Assembly (NCBI RefSeq): GCF_016097555.1
Contig: NC_054704.1
Location: 95,134,204 to 95,198,203, forward strand
Origin: Gigantopelta aegis
Taxonomy: Eukaryota > Mollusca > Gastropoda > Neomphalida > Peltospiridae
Length of the DNA: 64,000 nt
Direction of reading: 5' to 3'
The notes under the pieces are model-generated. The model was not told where the DNA came from, did no database searches, and saw only the letters and a program-made list of their open reading frames with translations. Positions 29,201 to 44,200 of this stretch are shown here, in pieces; position 1 is the stretch's first letter, and each line of letters begins with the position of its first letter. The position numbers were made by a program, and so were the translations under genes.

Positions 29201-32200
29201 AAACCAGTTTCCCTTAAAAAAGCTGCTGTTATAATTAATACAGTTTCATCTGTTAAAGGAATAAGAAATGCAGCCCTATCCATTGCTTATGACCTTAGTG
29301 ACACTTTAAATTGCAATATTCAAGGTTCGCTAGAGAAAACTGAAACTGAATTGTCTATTGTTGGAAAGGCCAATTGCAACAAAGCGGCAAGAGATATTGA
29401 AGGGATAATCATATTTAATTCAAATATTCCTTTTTATGAAAAGTGTAAGTTTACGTTGAAACACAATGATGACAGTAACATGTTTACCACTAATGTAGCT
29501 TTACAGATTAATACAGAGCAGTGGACATCTGATTTAAATGTGAACCACTCTCTGGAGGACTGGAATATGAGGAATTCTGGCAACTTACTGATGTCATCCC
29601 CTCATGGGCGCGTTGTAAGTAACTGGAATCATGCAAATACACACAAAAATGTGCAAACTAAAATTACCTCTGACTGGGGCAACAACAAACGATTTTATCT
29701 GGAACTCACTGGAGATCATTCCTCAGACACCAGGATCAAAACTATTGGCAGGCTGCAGGTTCAGACACCATGGACGAAGATGAACCATCTTGAAGTGGAT
29801 GTTCACAATGAATTTGGTGCCGGCTTTTACCATGCTATTTCTCATGTTAAGAAAGAAGGGGAAAACAAACTGGTAACAGATGTCTACTATTTTAGATCAG
29901 ATGGGAATGTTGATTTTAACATTGATATGAAGACCCCGTTTTACGACAACATCGCACTTAAGCTCAACACCATGTACAATGTATATCCAGTTACTGGACA
30001 TATGGAACTGGAGTGGTCTTCCAAGAAGCATGTCACTGCAGATGGTTCTCTAGTCACTCGGTCACTATCAGACTTTGCTGCCAATGTTCGGGTTACAACT
30101 CCACTAAGAGGCTACAAAACCATTATTATAAAAGCTACAAACAGGAAGGAAGGAAAAGAATGGATATCAACTTCTAGTATTGAATATGGCATAAGGAAAA
30201 CCTTGAAAATGGAGGCAAGGATGCAGTTTGAAAAACGTAAGAAGTTTTGGGTGAAGGTAGAAACACCTTTTAAAAACTACAAGAAGATGCATACTGGAAT
30301 ACAGTTTGAATTGAATCCTCATCAGTTTACTGGTAAAGCTGAGCTGGTGGGCAACCCAGTGATTGGTAAATATGGTGGAGTTCTTTTCTGGGACACTGAA
30401 AAGGATTTTAGCTGTAAGTGTAGATTAGATACAGGTTTGAAAGTATTTCCATATTTGGAAATAGTAGCCAAGAGTACAAAAGGAAGAAAAGGACAAAACT
30501 CACGAATACAAATAGAGTATTCACGGAAGAAATCTTTTATTTTCACATCCACATATCAATTTACAGGACCATTATTGTTAGACATAACTGTCAACACACC
30601 ATATCAGAAATATAAACGGATGACATTATATTTTAAGCATTCATTGGGAAGACAGAGATTTACCACTCATGTGGCAGCAAGTAGATCCACTGATAAACTG
30701 AGTGGTAATATTAAATTCCGATGGAACAAGGACATTGATGGAACAATACTGATTAAAACACCATTTGAAGGTTATAAGTCAAGCAAGATGAGCATGCGTC
30801 ATAGTGGAAAACGTCTTAATTTTAAAAACCAATGCAATTTAGAAATCCATGGAGAAAAACTCATCCAGACAGCTATTGAATTTGTGCACAACAAAAAAAC
30901 ATTAGGAAGTATCAGCCTAAAAAGCAGCAGGTTTGATGATGTTAAGTTGTCGTTGGACCATCAAGGTGGTCTTGCTAACTGTATAGGAAGTGTATCGTTC
31001 TTGCAAGGTGGAGTTCCAGTACTCGACATCACTCTTCAAAATCAGTACAAAACAAACACGCTAGATACTGAACTAAACGTGAGAAGCTCGCATTTTGAAG
31101 ATGTCAAATTAACACTCGACCATCTTGGTAACCTGAAACGTTTCTCAACGAAAATCACAGGGTCCATGGGGAATAAAAACAACTTTCTGTTGGACACCAA
31201 ATTCCATCACACTAAACCAGTGACTGACTTCAATACCTTGTTCACTTACACAGTTGGTGGACAGATTAACAATGCTGGAGCTCATCTTTACAAAGATGGC
31301 ACCCTGAGCAATCTTATGACCAAATTGTCTGGAAACATTAACAAACATTTTGTAAATGTCAAGACCGCATTAATGACAGAGGGCAGTGTTGATGCATCTG
31401 TAACTATTCAGACATCATTTGAAGATTTTCAGAACCTAGGCATGTCTTTACAGCACTCTGGACAAGTGGATAATTTTGTTGTTGAAAATAGCATTCAGTA
31501 TATGGATGGCAAATACATTCAAAGTAAGATTTCATTTAAGACCACTGGTCCAAAAGAACTGGATGTTAAGGTTGAAATTGAAACACCATTTGAAGCCTAC
31601 AGACATGTTGTTGTTAACCACAACCATCTTATTAAGAAACAAACATTCACTTCAGAAAGTGGTTTTAATGATAAACAAATAAAAACAAAAGCCAGTATTA
31701 AACACACAAGCTTGAAACACACACATGTTGAGGTGAAAATTGAAACACCTTTCAAAGGATACACAAAAACTGTTCTGAAGCATTATCATATTCTGACTGC
31801 TGAATCATTCACATCTAGTTGTGGATATAATCAACATATTATTGGGACTAAGGTAAAGTTTCCACAATTTGAATTGAAGAATGTTGATGTGACAATCGAA
31901 CTGACAACGCCTTTCACTGGGTATGAGTACTCTGTGGTGGAACACAAACATCAGCTCCAAGATACGCTGTTCACGTCAAATACTCAGTATAATGACCAGT
32001 CTCTGAGCTGTGTCATCAGCTGTGAACATTACAGCGCTAAGTATATGGAAACTAAAATTGAAATACATGCACCTATTGCTGGATACAAGAACATCATGTT
32101 CCTTCACAAGCATCAGCTTTTAGGCAAGTCTCTGGTCATCAATACAGAAGTAAATTACGGTGATAGTCAAAGAGGAGTTGTAGATGTATCTGTTTATCTT

Positions 32201-35200
32201 GAGCCCAATGTAAAGATAAATGCAGCAATCCAGACACCATTTACTTATCTCCAGAACGCCAACCTATTGGTTGAACAGAAAGATGACAGGATTAGCTGTA
32301 CGGGCAGTGTTCAGTACGGAGGTGATAAATCAATAGATGGAGCTGCAACGTTCTTTAGATCTGAATCCAACATGATTGAAGGTCATGTAACATTACACAC
32401 ACCCTTCACAGGGTACGAGGAAAGCAAAGCAACTTGTACATATCATCTTACAAGGAATGCTCTGTCCATGAAAGGAAAAGTTATTTATGGAAATGGAAGA
32501 ACCATTTTAGCTGAACTAAATGCATTGAATGTTGAAGCCATGAAGTTAAATATTATCATAAAAACACCATTTGTTGGTTTTGAAAACAGCAAATTTGTGT
32601 TTAGTCATGAAGGTGCATTGAATGATTTTAAATGTCACCATGAAGCAGAACTAGCTGGTAAAGAAATACATGCTGACTTCTCTCTACTGCATGGAGTCTC
32701 CACCATTGTGAGCTTCAATATGACTACAAACAACCCCACACTGAAACAAGCTAAACTGTCTATCGTAAAGCTTGGTGGTTATAGAAATATGGAATTCAAT
32801 GCTGATGCGACACTGAATGATGCGTCGATGAAGGGCCATCTGTCAACAAGGGTGGAAAAGGAGGTGTGTTCTACCAGCATGTCCTTCAGCAGTCCATTTA
32901 CAGAAAACATTGTCGCAAGTGTCGAACACAACTGGAGGCCTACTGGATTTACTACAAAACTATCTTCTGGTCTTGGACATGACAAACATGTTACAACGTT
33001 TGTTAATTTTATAAATCATGGAACCATGGTTGACTTAAACAGTGAGGTAACTTATGTCTGGTTGAGATTGGCAAATCATGCTAGCATAGGATTTCACAAA
33101 GAAGGCCAGTTGAATAATATTGTCGTCAATATGAATGGTAAATACGATTCTAAAGTAGTTGAGATGAGTGCTGAGCTGAAAACAATTTCAGGAGTTCATG
33201 GTAAGCTGTACCTCAAGACACCGTTTGAAAAGTATCATAGTATTGGGATGTCTGTTGATCATTCGGGAAATGTAAACAACTTTGCTTCAGAAGGCAGGAT
33301 AAAATACATGGATGAAAAAGAAATATTTGTCAAAATAAACCATTATCGCAATGCGTGGAAGAGAATAGAAAGCACTGCAGAAGTTCACATGCCAATACCG
33401 AAATTTAAATATACAAAGATTGCATACAGACACAGTAGTACTGATAACACTGTCAGCTGCAATACGGAACTAAGTTATGGACTTGGTCAGAGGCTTTCCA
33501 CTGATTTTCAGCTTTCATGGTCTCCCAAGTTTGATATGTCATTCATTGTAGAGTCGACAATACATGAATATGAACTAATGGAGTTTCTGACATCTTATGA
33601 AAAAACATGGAAAAGATACATGCTGGATACTTCATTAAATGCAGGCAAAGGTAGAAAGTATGCAATGATTTCCATACTAGACTATACTGAAGCACCCATT
33701 TCGACATCATTTCGAATTTCGACCCCTATAACAGGCTTTGAAACAGTTGAATTCACAGCAACACACATGGGCGAGTTGGCCAATTTTAGATCGACTGCAG
33801 CATTCCAGTCACCATACACAGATTCCATTGTTTGTGAAGCAATGCTGAAATACCAGTCTATCTTGAAATTTGATTATATGATGGCTCTCACCAGTAATAT
33901 TAAGAACATGAAGAACCTAAGGTTTGTGGCAAGACACATGAACGATTCTGGGCAACAGCAATCTCATATTGAGATCACATGGGACCCTACAAAGAGCATC
34001 ATATTTGATGAAGTCTTCAAACGTGAAAATACCTGGGATGGGGAGCACCTAATTACTGATGTTTCCATAACAACTCCATTTAAAACTATGCAACAATCGG
34101 CACTGAAGATAGAACATGTGAGGAGTACCGACAAGTACAGTGATAAGTTTGAAGCCAAATATAACGACAGACCTGCATTTGACATGGAAGTGGAATATTC
34201 AACAGGTCCGAGACACGATGCTTCAGTTTCAACAAAACACCCCAGACCCATGTCGCTGACAGTTCTCGGATACAGAACTGACAGTAACATCGACAGTGAG
34301 GTGATTCTGAACTGGGACAAGACCAACTCCAACAGTAACCTCCATGCTCAGGTGATGTACATGTGGGGAAAGAATAAAGACATCAAATTTAAACTGATAC
34401 GACCATCACGAACAATCGGTTTCACTGGATCCCTGAAACACCAAGAGAAACAAACCGAATGCCAAGGTGAAATAATATGGAATGAAGACAAAGGCCAAAA
34501 ACTGACATATGGCTTCAATCTAAACGACCACAGCAGAAGACACAACACGATGTATGATGGCAGCTTGGAGGTGGGTCTGCCCATCAGGACGGTCAAGGTG
34601 ACTGGAGCGTACAGCGACAACAGACAAATACAGACGGTAGATGGGTCTCTGTACTGGGATGTTGACGACCCCAGCAAAGAGGTCAGCATCAGAACGGTCC
34701 TGTATCTCCGTGAAGCTACCAAGAGAGCTGATGTCACGTTCCATCTACCAAGCATTGAAAAGGTATTTCTTATATGTGCACATTTTTTCTTTTAAACATT
34801 TAATATGCATTAATTATGAAACTTTATACATATGTACGGGTGTAATTTCAAACCAGAAATGTATTTGTTTTTGCTAAAAGATGGATATTAACCAATGCTA
34901 ATATTAATATTTTTGAATAAATGAATGGATGTTTAGTAAAAACCCAGCATGAAAAAATACATCAGTTACTGGGTGTCAAACAAAGGTAAGTATATGAATG
35001 AACTGATGATTAACATCAATATAAAAATTCTAAAGTTCATTATCAAAACACAGTATAATGAGCTGTGAGAAATATAAATATCATATGTATATTTCCAACT
35101 TAGAATAAAATATTTCTCATTACCCAGCATTATTTACTTCAGATTACTCAATTGGTGTTGCTATTAAAGACATCATAGTAACTTAGAATATGAACATATA

Positions 35201-38200
35201 ATACAGTGCCATATGATTTATAGCATTATCATCTACATTTCGGATATATAATTCCTTTCCAGGATATCAGAATTGGAACTGAAATGACACTGAATGAGGG
35301 CAGAACGATTTTCATGGGTAAAACTGAAATTTCCTACTCTGAGGACATCAGGAAGTTATTGACTGTAATGACCAGTCTAGAAGACATGTCGGACTCACAG
35401 CCAAGTAGGAACTACAGTTTTGTGTTTGGCATCACACATCCGTTCACAGATGTCGATGCTACCTTCAAATCGCAGGCTGGCTTCTCTGCTAGCATGTGTT
35501 CTTCATCGCTTGATCTCAACTATCTGACGGCTAAGAAAGAAATACAAAACTTTGCTCTTATGATGGAGATCAACAAACTTAGAAACCAAATGGACTTGCA
35601 AGTTAGTATTTATATTATTTAGTATTTGTCACATAGTGAAATGAGTGTGTTCATTGCTTTATTTTATTATTTTTAGAGGTGGATCTAGATTTAGAGCTCT
35701 CACTTCAGGTGCTTTGGTCAGAGGGTTGATGTAGCCCAGTGACAAAGTGCTCGCTCGATGCACGGTTAGTCTGGGATCAATCCCTGTCAGTGGGCCCATT
35801 GGGCTATTTCTCGTTCCAGCCAGTGCACCACGACTGGTATACCAAAGGCCGTGGTATGTAATGCCCTGTCTGTGGGGTGGTGCATATAAAAGATCCCTTG
35901 CAGCTAATCGAAATAGTAGCTCATGAAGTGGTGACAGCGGGTTTCCTCTCAATATCTGTGTGGTCCTTAACCATATGTCTGATGCCATATAACTGTAAAT
36001 AAAATGTGTTGAGTGCATCGTTAAATAAAACATTTCCTTCCTTTCTTCCTTATAACCATAAATAAAATGTGTTGAGTGCATTGTTAAATAAAACATTTAC
36101 TTCCTTCCTTCCATATAACTGTAAATAAAATGTGTTGAGTGCATCGTTAAATAAAACATTTACTTCCTTCCATATAACTGTAAATAAAATGTGTTGAGTG
36201 CGTCGTTAAATAAAACATTTCCTTCCTTCCTTCCATATAACCATAAATAAAATGTGTTGAGTGCGTCGTTAAATAAAACATTTCCTTCCTTCCTTCCATA
36301 TAACTAAGTAAAATGTGTTGAGTTTGTCGTTAAATAAAACATTTCCTTCCTTCCTTCCTTCCATATAACCGTAAATAAAATGTGTTGAGTGCGTCGTTAA
36401 ATAAAACATTTCCTTCCTTCCTTCCATATAACCGTAAATAAAATGTGTTGAGTGTGTCGTTAAATAAAACATTTCCTTCCTTCCTTCCATATAACCGTAA
36501 ATAAAATGTGTTGAGTGTGTCGTTAAATAAAACATTTCTTTCTTTTATAGGGTGGACCTATTCTCTAATGTTTTCCCCATCCCATACAGTACCCCATATC
36601 CAGTATATCAAAGGCAGTGGTATATGCTGTCCTATATGTGGAAAAGTGTACATAAGAAATGCCATGCTGCTTATGGAATAATGTAGCGATTTCCTCTAAG
36701 ACTATATGTCAGAATTATCAAATGTTTGACATCCAGTAGCCGATGATTAATGTTGTCCAACAAAACAAAGTTGAACTTTTTGTTGCATTATACACTTAAA
36801 ATATACATTTGGTATAAATACCACTAGATGAAGACATGTTAAATCTTAATATTTTTCTTCATCTGTCTAAGGTATTTGATGAAAAGGATCAGCTATATAT
36901 ATAGGATCGTTTTATACATACCTAGACATTTCTAGATGTTTTGTTGATGGATTATTTTAGACTAAGATCTTGTGAAAATTAAAATACATTTATAATTCAG
37001 TAATATTATCAAAAACAAGAACAGTTGATTGATTTGGTGATCTTCAGTTATTGATATATACTACATAGCAGCATAGCTTTATGTCCATTAATTTTGATGC
37101 TTTATTCCTATATAAATAATTGCTGTATCGGTACCGATGGTTTTATTATTAAATGTCACAATTACTTAAATGGGATTGATTTCAATACAAATATGTCTTA
37201 ATAATTGTCATGTGTTTTTCTAGCTTGTAACGCCCATCAAAAAGATAAACATCACTGCTGAGGTTGACACCACCAATCCGTATCACCTGCGTATAATGAA
37301 CAGATATGATGACACCAAAGCTGTTACTACCAATGTCATGTTAGACACTGCCAGACGAATGGTTGATCTGAAGATATCTTACGACTTAGGTGAGACCAAG
37401 GAATATGACTAGACACATTGTTACTTAACAAATCTCTTTTGTCAAGTATTTATCTGTGTATTTCAATGAGAGATTTAAGTTAAAACTAGCAATTTAACCC
37501 CCATTTGTTTCTGATTTCTTGAAAGATGTATTGATTTTCTAAATTACATTACGTTGTTAAAACACAAGCATCCATCAAAGAAGCCACTATATCATATCCC
37601 ACTGGAGCACTCCTAACAAACACATGGTCACTAATTATGTTTAAATAATTCTTATTTAAATATCATTACATATTTTTAAACATTTTGTATCAAGATATAT
37701 ACTGGTAGATCTGAAGATTGTCTAATAATTTAACAGTCTGAACAAATATATAGTTGTTTACAAATGTGTTTGGGACAGGATTTAGCTCAGTCGATTGAGT
37801 GCTCACTTGAGGTACTTGTGTCATCGGATCAAACCACCTCAGTGGATCCATTCAACTGATTGGGTTTTTTCTCATTCCAACCAGTGCACCACAACTGGTC
37901 AAAAGCCATGGTATGTGCTTTCCTGTCTGTGGGAAAGTACATATAAAAGATCCCTTGCTGCTAATCAAAAAAAGTAGCCCATGAAGTGGTGACAGCTGGT
38001 TTCCTCTCTCAATATCTGTGTGGTCCTTAACCCTGTCTGATGCCATATAACTGTAAATAAAATGTGCTGAGTGTGTCGTTAAATAAAACATTTCCTTCCT
38101 TCTTCCTTTGAATAGCTGATGATTAAGTAATCAATGTGTTCTAGTGGTGTCATTAAACAAAAACATTTTTAACTCCTATTTTTTAACAAATGTGTTTAAC

Positions 38201-41200
38201 TATGATTGAAGAAAACCCGAGCAAGCTGGTACAGTTAACTGCCAAGTACGTGAACAGTAGTGCAATCCAGGTCGGGCTGTACCACAAGGATGGCCCTGCC
38301 TCGGTGCTTGACAGCGTCCTGGCCTTGAGACTGAACACATCACAACTGCTGCACGCAAGGCTGCACTGGAGGCCGTCACTGGTGTCTGAGATAAAGGTTA
38401 GACTCATCAAGGACATGGCAGCACTTGCAATAGCATAATTTTTTTTATTTACATTAATAATTTAAACACTTGTGCTACAATTCGGCCGACTAAGTCAAAA
38501 TTACTCAAATAGCTCCATTTCTTTTCAATGAACCATTCAAAATTATGTGCCAAATTATCTCATGAAAACTGCACAATGTTTTTATATTTTGGACTTAATC
38601 CTAGTGTGTTTTAGCATGGTGGATGACCATGACTCAATAATCTGAGGCCATCATAGGTCATATATACACCGCTTAAATAGAAGAATTTGAACGTAATATC
38701 TGATGATTTGTATGTTTCATTTAATCCATGGTATAACTAGTAATATTGCCTAACATCCAGATCCTATGAAATGAGTAGTATGTGAAATCTGCACACAGTG
38801 CTATTGCTGAAAAACATATTACCCCGTATATTTGAGCCCATAAGTTGATATATTCTCTAGCAAAAACAAATTTGACAATGTATGTGGATTTTTCTTTTGT
38901 AGACATTATTAGCCACAAAGTCTTTAATGTATGGCGAAAGGATGTCCATGTCCCAGGCTGAAATGTCCGACTCTGTTGGCGCTGAGCTGTCAAGTAAATA
39001 CCGCCGGATAACGATGTCGATCAGTGAGGAGGCGAAGCCGTTCATCGCACTGTTGGAGAGCGAGTTGATCAGCGTGGACCGAGCGCTGGATGACTTGAGG
39101 CAGGATCTCGGCGCCATGTACCAGACCAATGAGTTCTTCATACAGGACGTTGGGCAAGCATACAAGACATTCATGTAAGCCGATTAGTAATTTTACACAT
39201 GGAGTATTAAACCAGGAGCTCATCCTAAAGTGGTGGTCGTTCTTCTCTGATTGTGAGAAAATGCTTAGAAATATTAAAATATCCTTTGTTGTGGCAGTTT
39301 TTAATTTATACTCTAGAGTAATTACTGTGTTTCAAAACTGTCAACCTGGTTCAAAAGTGGTGTTTGTATTGCTTTGTACTTGTTAGCGAAAGGCATGTAA
39401 ATATACCTTGCTGCTGATAGAAAACTTGAAAATGCATTAAGAGAAATATATATGTATACTCCATTGCAATTATTAGGGCAGGACGTAGCCCAGTGGTAAA
39501 GCATTTGCTTGATACGCGATCAGTCTGGGATCGATCCCCGCCGGTGGACCCATTGGACTATTTCTCGTTCCAGCCAGTGCTCCACATCTGGTATAACAAA
39601 GGCTGTGGTATGTACTGTCTTGTCTGGGGGATGGTGCATATAAAAGATCCCTTGCTGCTAATCGAAAAGAGTATCCCATGAAGTGGCGGTAGTGGGTTTC
39701 CTCTCTCAATATCTGTGTGGTCCTTAATCATGTGACCGTAAATAAAATTTGTTGAGTGCATCGTCAAATAAAACATTTCCTTCCTTCCTTCCATTGCAAT
39801 TACTAAGTTTCAAATCCAATGACTAAACAACTGGATATTTATTTCCCATTCTCGTTTTAGATATAATTATATCATTTTATTTCAATACAGCAGTGTCTCT
39901 TAAGCTTATCAGTATTCATTATTTCATAGCTAATATGTCACGATTGTCTAATGTATAATATTAAAAATATACTGATGGAAAGAACTAAGTGAACATGTAA
40001 ATAGTAACAACAAAACAAAAAAAGAAAAAAAAGTTTTTTTTGATGACACTCAGCACATTTTATTTATGGTTATATGGCTTCAGACCACACAGATATTGAG
40101 AGTGGAAACCTGCTGTAACCACTTCATGAGCTACTCTTTTCGATTAGCAGCAACAGATCTTTTATATGCACCATGCCACAGACAGGATAACACATACCAT
40201 AGCTTTTGATATACCAGTCGTGGTGCACTGGCTGGAGTGAGAAATAGCCTAGTAACAGCAAATAATGATTGCAGATTTACCCATGATACTGTCAGTCAGC
40301 TCCACAGTATTGAGATTCAGTCCCACATTACATCTCTGTATTTACCCATGATACTGTCAGTCAGCCCCACAGTATTGAGATTCAGTCCCACATTACATCT
40401 CTGTATTTACCCATGATACTGTCAGTCAGCTCCACAGTATTGAGATTCAGTCCCACATTACATCTCTGTATTTACCCATGATACTGTCAGTCAGCTCCAC
40501 AGTATTGAGATTCAGTCCCACATTACATCTCTGTATTTACCCATGATACTGTCAGTCAGCTCCACAGTATTGAGATTCAGTCACACATTACATCTCTGTA
40601 TTTACCCATGATACTGTCAGTCAGCTCCACAGTATTGAGATTTAGTCCCACATTACATCTCTGTATTTACCCATGATACTGTCAGTCAGCTCCACAGTAT
40701 TGAGATTCAGTCCCACATTACATCTCTGTATTTACCCATGATACAGTCAGCCCCACAGTATTGAGATTCAGTCCCACATTACATCTCTGTATTTACCCAT
40801 GATACAGTCAGCTCCACAGTATTGAGATTCAGTCCCGCATTACATCTCTGTATTTACCCATGATACTGTCAGTCAGCCTCACAGTATTGAGATTCAGTCC
40901 CACATTACATCTCTGTATTTACCCATGATACTGTCAGTCAGCCCCACTGTATTGAGATTCAGTCCCACATTACATCTCTGTATTTACCCATGATACAGTC
41001 AGCCCCACAGTATTGAGATTCAGTCCCACATTATATCTCTGTATTTACCCATGATACTGTCAGTCAGCCCCACAGTATTGAGATTCAGTCCCACATTACA
41101 TCTCTGTATTTACCCATGATACAGTCAGCTCCACAGTATTGAGATTCAGTCCCACATTACATCTCTGTATTTACCCATGATACTGTCAGTCAGCTCCACA

Positions 41201-44200
41201 GTATTGAGATTCAGTCCCACATTACATCTCTGTATTTACCCATGATACTGTCAGTCAGCCCCACAGTATTGAGATTCAGTCCCACATTACATCTCTGTAT
41301 TTACCCATGATACAGTCAGCTCCACAGTATTGAGATTCAGTCCCACATTACATCTCTGTATTTACCCATGATACTGTCAGTCAGCTCCACAGTATTGAGA
41401 TTCAGTCCCACATTACATCTCTGTATTTACCCATGATACTGTCAGTCAGCTCCACAGTATTGAGATTCAGTCCCACATTACATCTCTGTATTTTATACAG
41501 CCATAACTACTCTAGTAGTGATTTAAATTTGGTCTCAAATTCCATGCGTTCCCTTTTTTTTATTTATCAGTATATATTGTAAATACTGTTTCAGAAAATA
41601 CTACACGCGCATGGTGGGCTACTATCGTGAAAACTACGGTCTGATCACGCACAGCATGTCCAAATTCCTCAATGGCATGGCGACGTTCCCAATGAATGAT
41701 GAATATGAAATGTTCGTCAACAATTTGATGACAAACTCCCAGGTAAAATGGCTGCTATTTCTCTTTCTGCTATAGTAAATGCTGAGTTTGGAAATGTATC
41801 TTTTAATTACCTGGTACATCTTCCAGGTATGTGCTGTCTAGTCTAGTCTATGGGAAAATGCATATAAAATATGTCTTGTTGCTAATGTAAAAACGTAGTG
41901 GTTTTCTCTGAAGACTATATGTCAGAATTACTAAATTGTTTGACATCCACAAAACATGGGAAGTCCATCATATCCACTTTTAATAATATTGCTTACATTT
42001 TATCTAATCTGCCAAAACAAAATCATGAGATCTGCCAATAGCAACAGACTGGAATTAACTTAAAGTTAGCCGTTGAATTTGTTTTCAAAATGTTTTATAT
42101 TCTTCAGAATTATTACTTTATTTTCTTTTATTCACATGAAAAATAGCAATTTTCACCTGAAAGGGATGATACATAAAATATTTGGTATTACCATATTAAA
42201 CACAATTTGAAACATTATTTTGAACAATTCAAACTGAATACTTAATAATCTATAATTGATCCTGTTTCCATTAGATGTTCACTATATACACAAAATAGGC
42301 CTACATGTTAATATTATAGTCATAGAAGAGTGATGATTTTCTTTACCGTTGCAGACTTCCCTGGATGAACTTCTAGCTATCTTGGCAGATGCTGTCAAGA
42401 GCATTGATGTTGCCATGAAAGATCTACAGACGAAGGCTACAGATAAATATACAGCTGTTCAGAATAGAGTTTCAAGTATGGTGTTATTTTAATAAATAAT
42501 ATCTACTTGCTACAGTATTCATAAGAACATGTTCATTACAGAAATTAATTATTAATAAATGTAGCTTTGATTAAAAAAAACCCCACAGACCTGTGTGTGC
42601 TATTAAAATTAAGATCAAAAGATGATTGCATATTAATATCAACATTTGTTTTCCGATTAGCAAAGTTAATTTAAACTACATACAAATACCTTGATAATCA
42701 GTCTGCTTTGTTTCAGAGCTCATAGATCAAGCCAAGAGTCACCCCAAGATAAAAGAGTTCCACGCCATGTTTGATACGACCAGCTACAGAACATTCTTGA
42801 TGTCCGTGGCCAGGAGAACGGCTGATGGAATCCGATCGTCAGGTGTTGCCGACAAGTATGCATCGGCCGCGACTCGCATACAAGATATTGTCAGCACTGG
42901 TCTAAACATGGCCCTAGAGCATGAAGACCTAAAACAGCTCAATGTGTACAGAAACAATGTATACCAAGAGGTGAAACCAAACAATCTTTGTTTATTAAAT
43001 ATTGTTGATTGTTCCCAGAAATCAAATATTCTTTGTTTTTTAAATAACATTGATTGTCCCCAGAAATCAAATATTTATTGTTTCTTAAATAACATTGATT
43101 GTCCCCAGAAATCACATATTTATTGTTTCTTAAATAACATTGATTGTCCCCAGAAATCAGATGTTCTTTGTTTCTTAAATAACATTTATTGTCCCCAGAA
43201 ATCACATATTTATTGTTTCTTAAATAACATAAATTGTCCCCAGAAATCACATATTTATTGTTTCTTAAATAACATTGATTGTCCCCAGAAATCAGATGTT
43301 CTTTGTTTCTTAAATAACATTTATTGTCCCCAGAAATCACATATTTATTGTTTCTTAAATAACATAAATTGTCCCCAGAAATCACATATTTATTGTTTCT
43401 TAAATAACATTGATTGTCCCCAGAAATCAGATGTTCTTCGTTTCTTAAATAACATTTATTGTCCCCAGAAATCACATATTTATTGTTTCTTAAATAACAT
43501 TGATTGTCCCCAGAAATCAAATGTTGTTTGTTTCTTAAATAACATTGATTGTCCCCAGAAATCAAATGTTCTTTGTTTCTTAAATAACATTGATTGTCCC
43601 CAGAAATCACATATTTATTGTTTCTTAAATAACATTGATTGTCCCCCAGAAATCAAATGTTGTTTGTTTCTTAAATAACATTGATTGTCCCCAGAAATCA
43701 CATATTTATTGTTTCTTAAATAACGTTTATTGTTCCCAGAATCAAATGTTCTTTGTTTTTTAAATAACATTGATTGTCCCCAGAAATCAAATGTTCTTTG
43801 TTTCTTAAATAGCATTGATTGTCCCCAGAAATCAAATGTTCTTTTTCTCTTAAATAACAATTAATCACTCCCCTCATTTTTTTTGTCATGGCAAGGAATG
43901 ATTTTGCATACTGAAAGTGAGATGGAAAAGAACAATAAATTTTGGGAACCAGCAGCATCAGGCATATTCTTAATTATCGGAATAACAAAATCATATACAC
44001 ATGATCATAATAAGACTACAAAATCAGCGCAAATAGCTATTTATGCATGTTGACTTGCAGTGTCAGGTTTTTACATTTATATGCTTATGTATTGGCCAGT
44101 TAATAGTTTAATAATGCAAATTATTATTCATATGGTTCAACATAACCAAGTTAATAATAATCATATAAGCACACAAGTGTAATAACAAGTGTAATGACGT

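Noticed and set aside
28253-34795. A separate single-exon gene for the 2,180-codon frame
   Set aside because: It lacks a proper ATG start (first codon GTG) and has a clear acceptor and donor in phase with neighbouring apoB-like exons.
40275-41494. CRISPR-like array of regular repeats
   Set aside because: Units are contiguous without unique spacers, in an intron of an animal gene; it is a minisatellite.
42939-43610. Minus-strand open frame of 223 codons
   Set aside because: Opposite strand of the 45-bp minisatellite.
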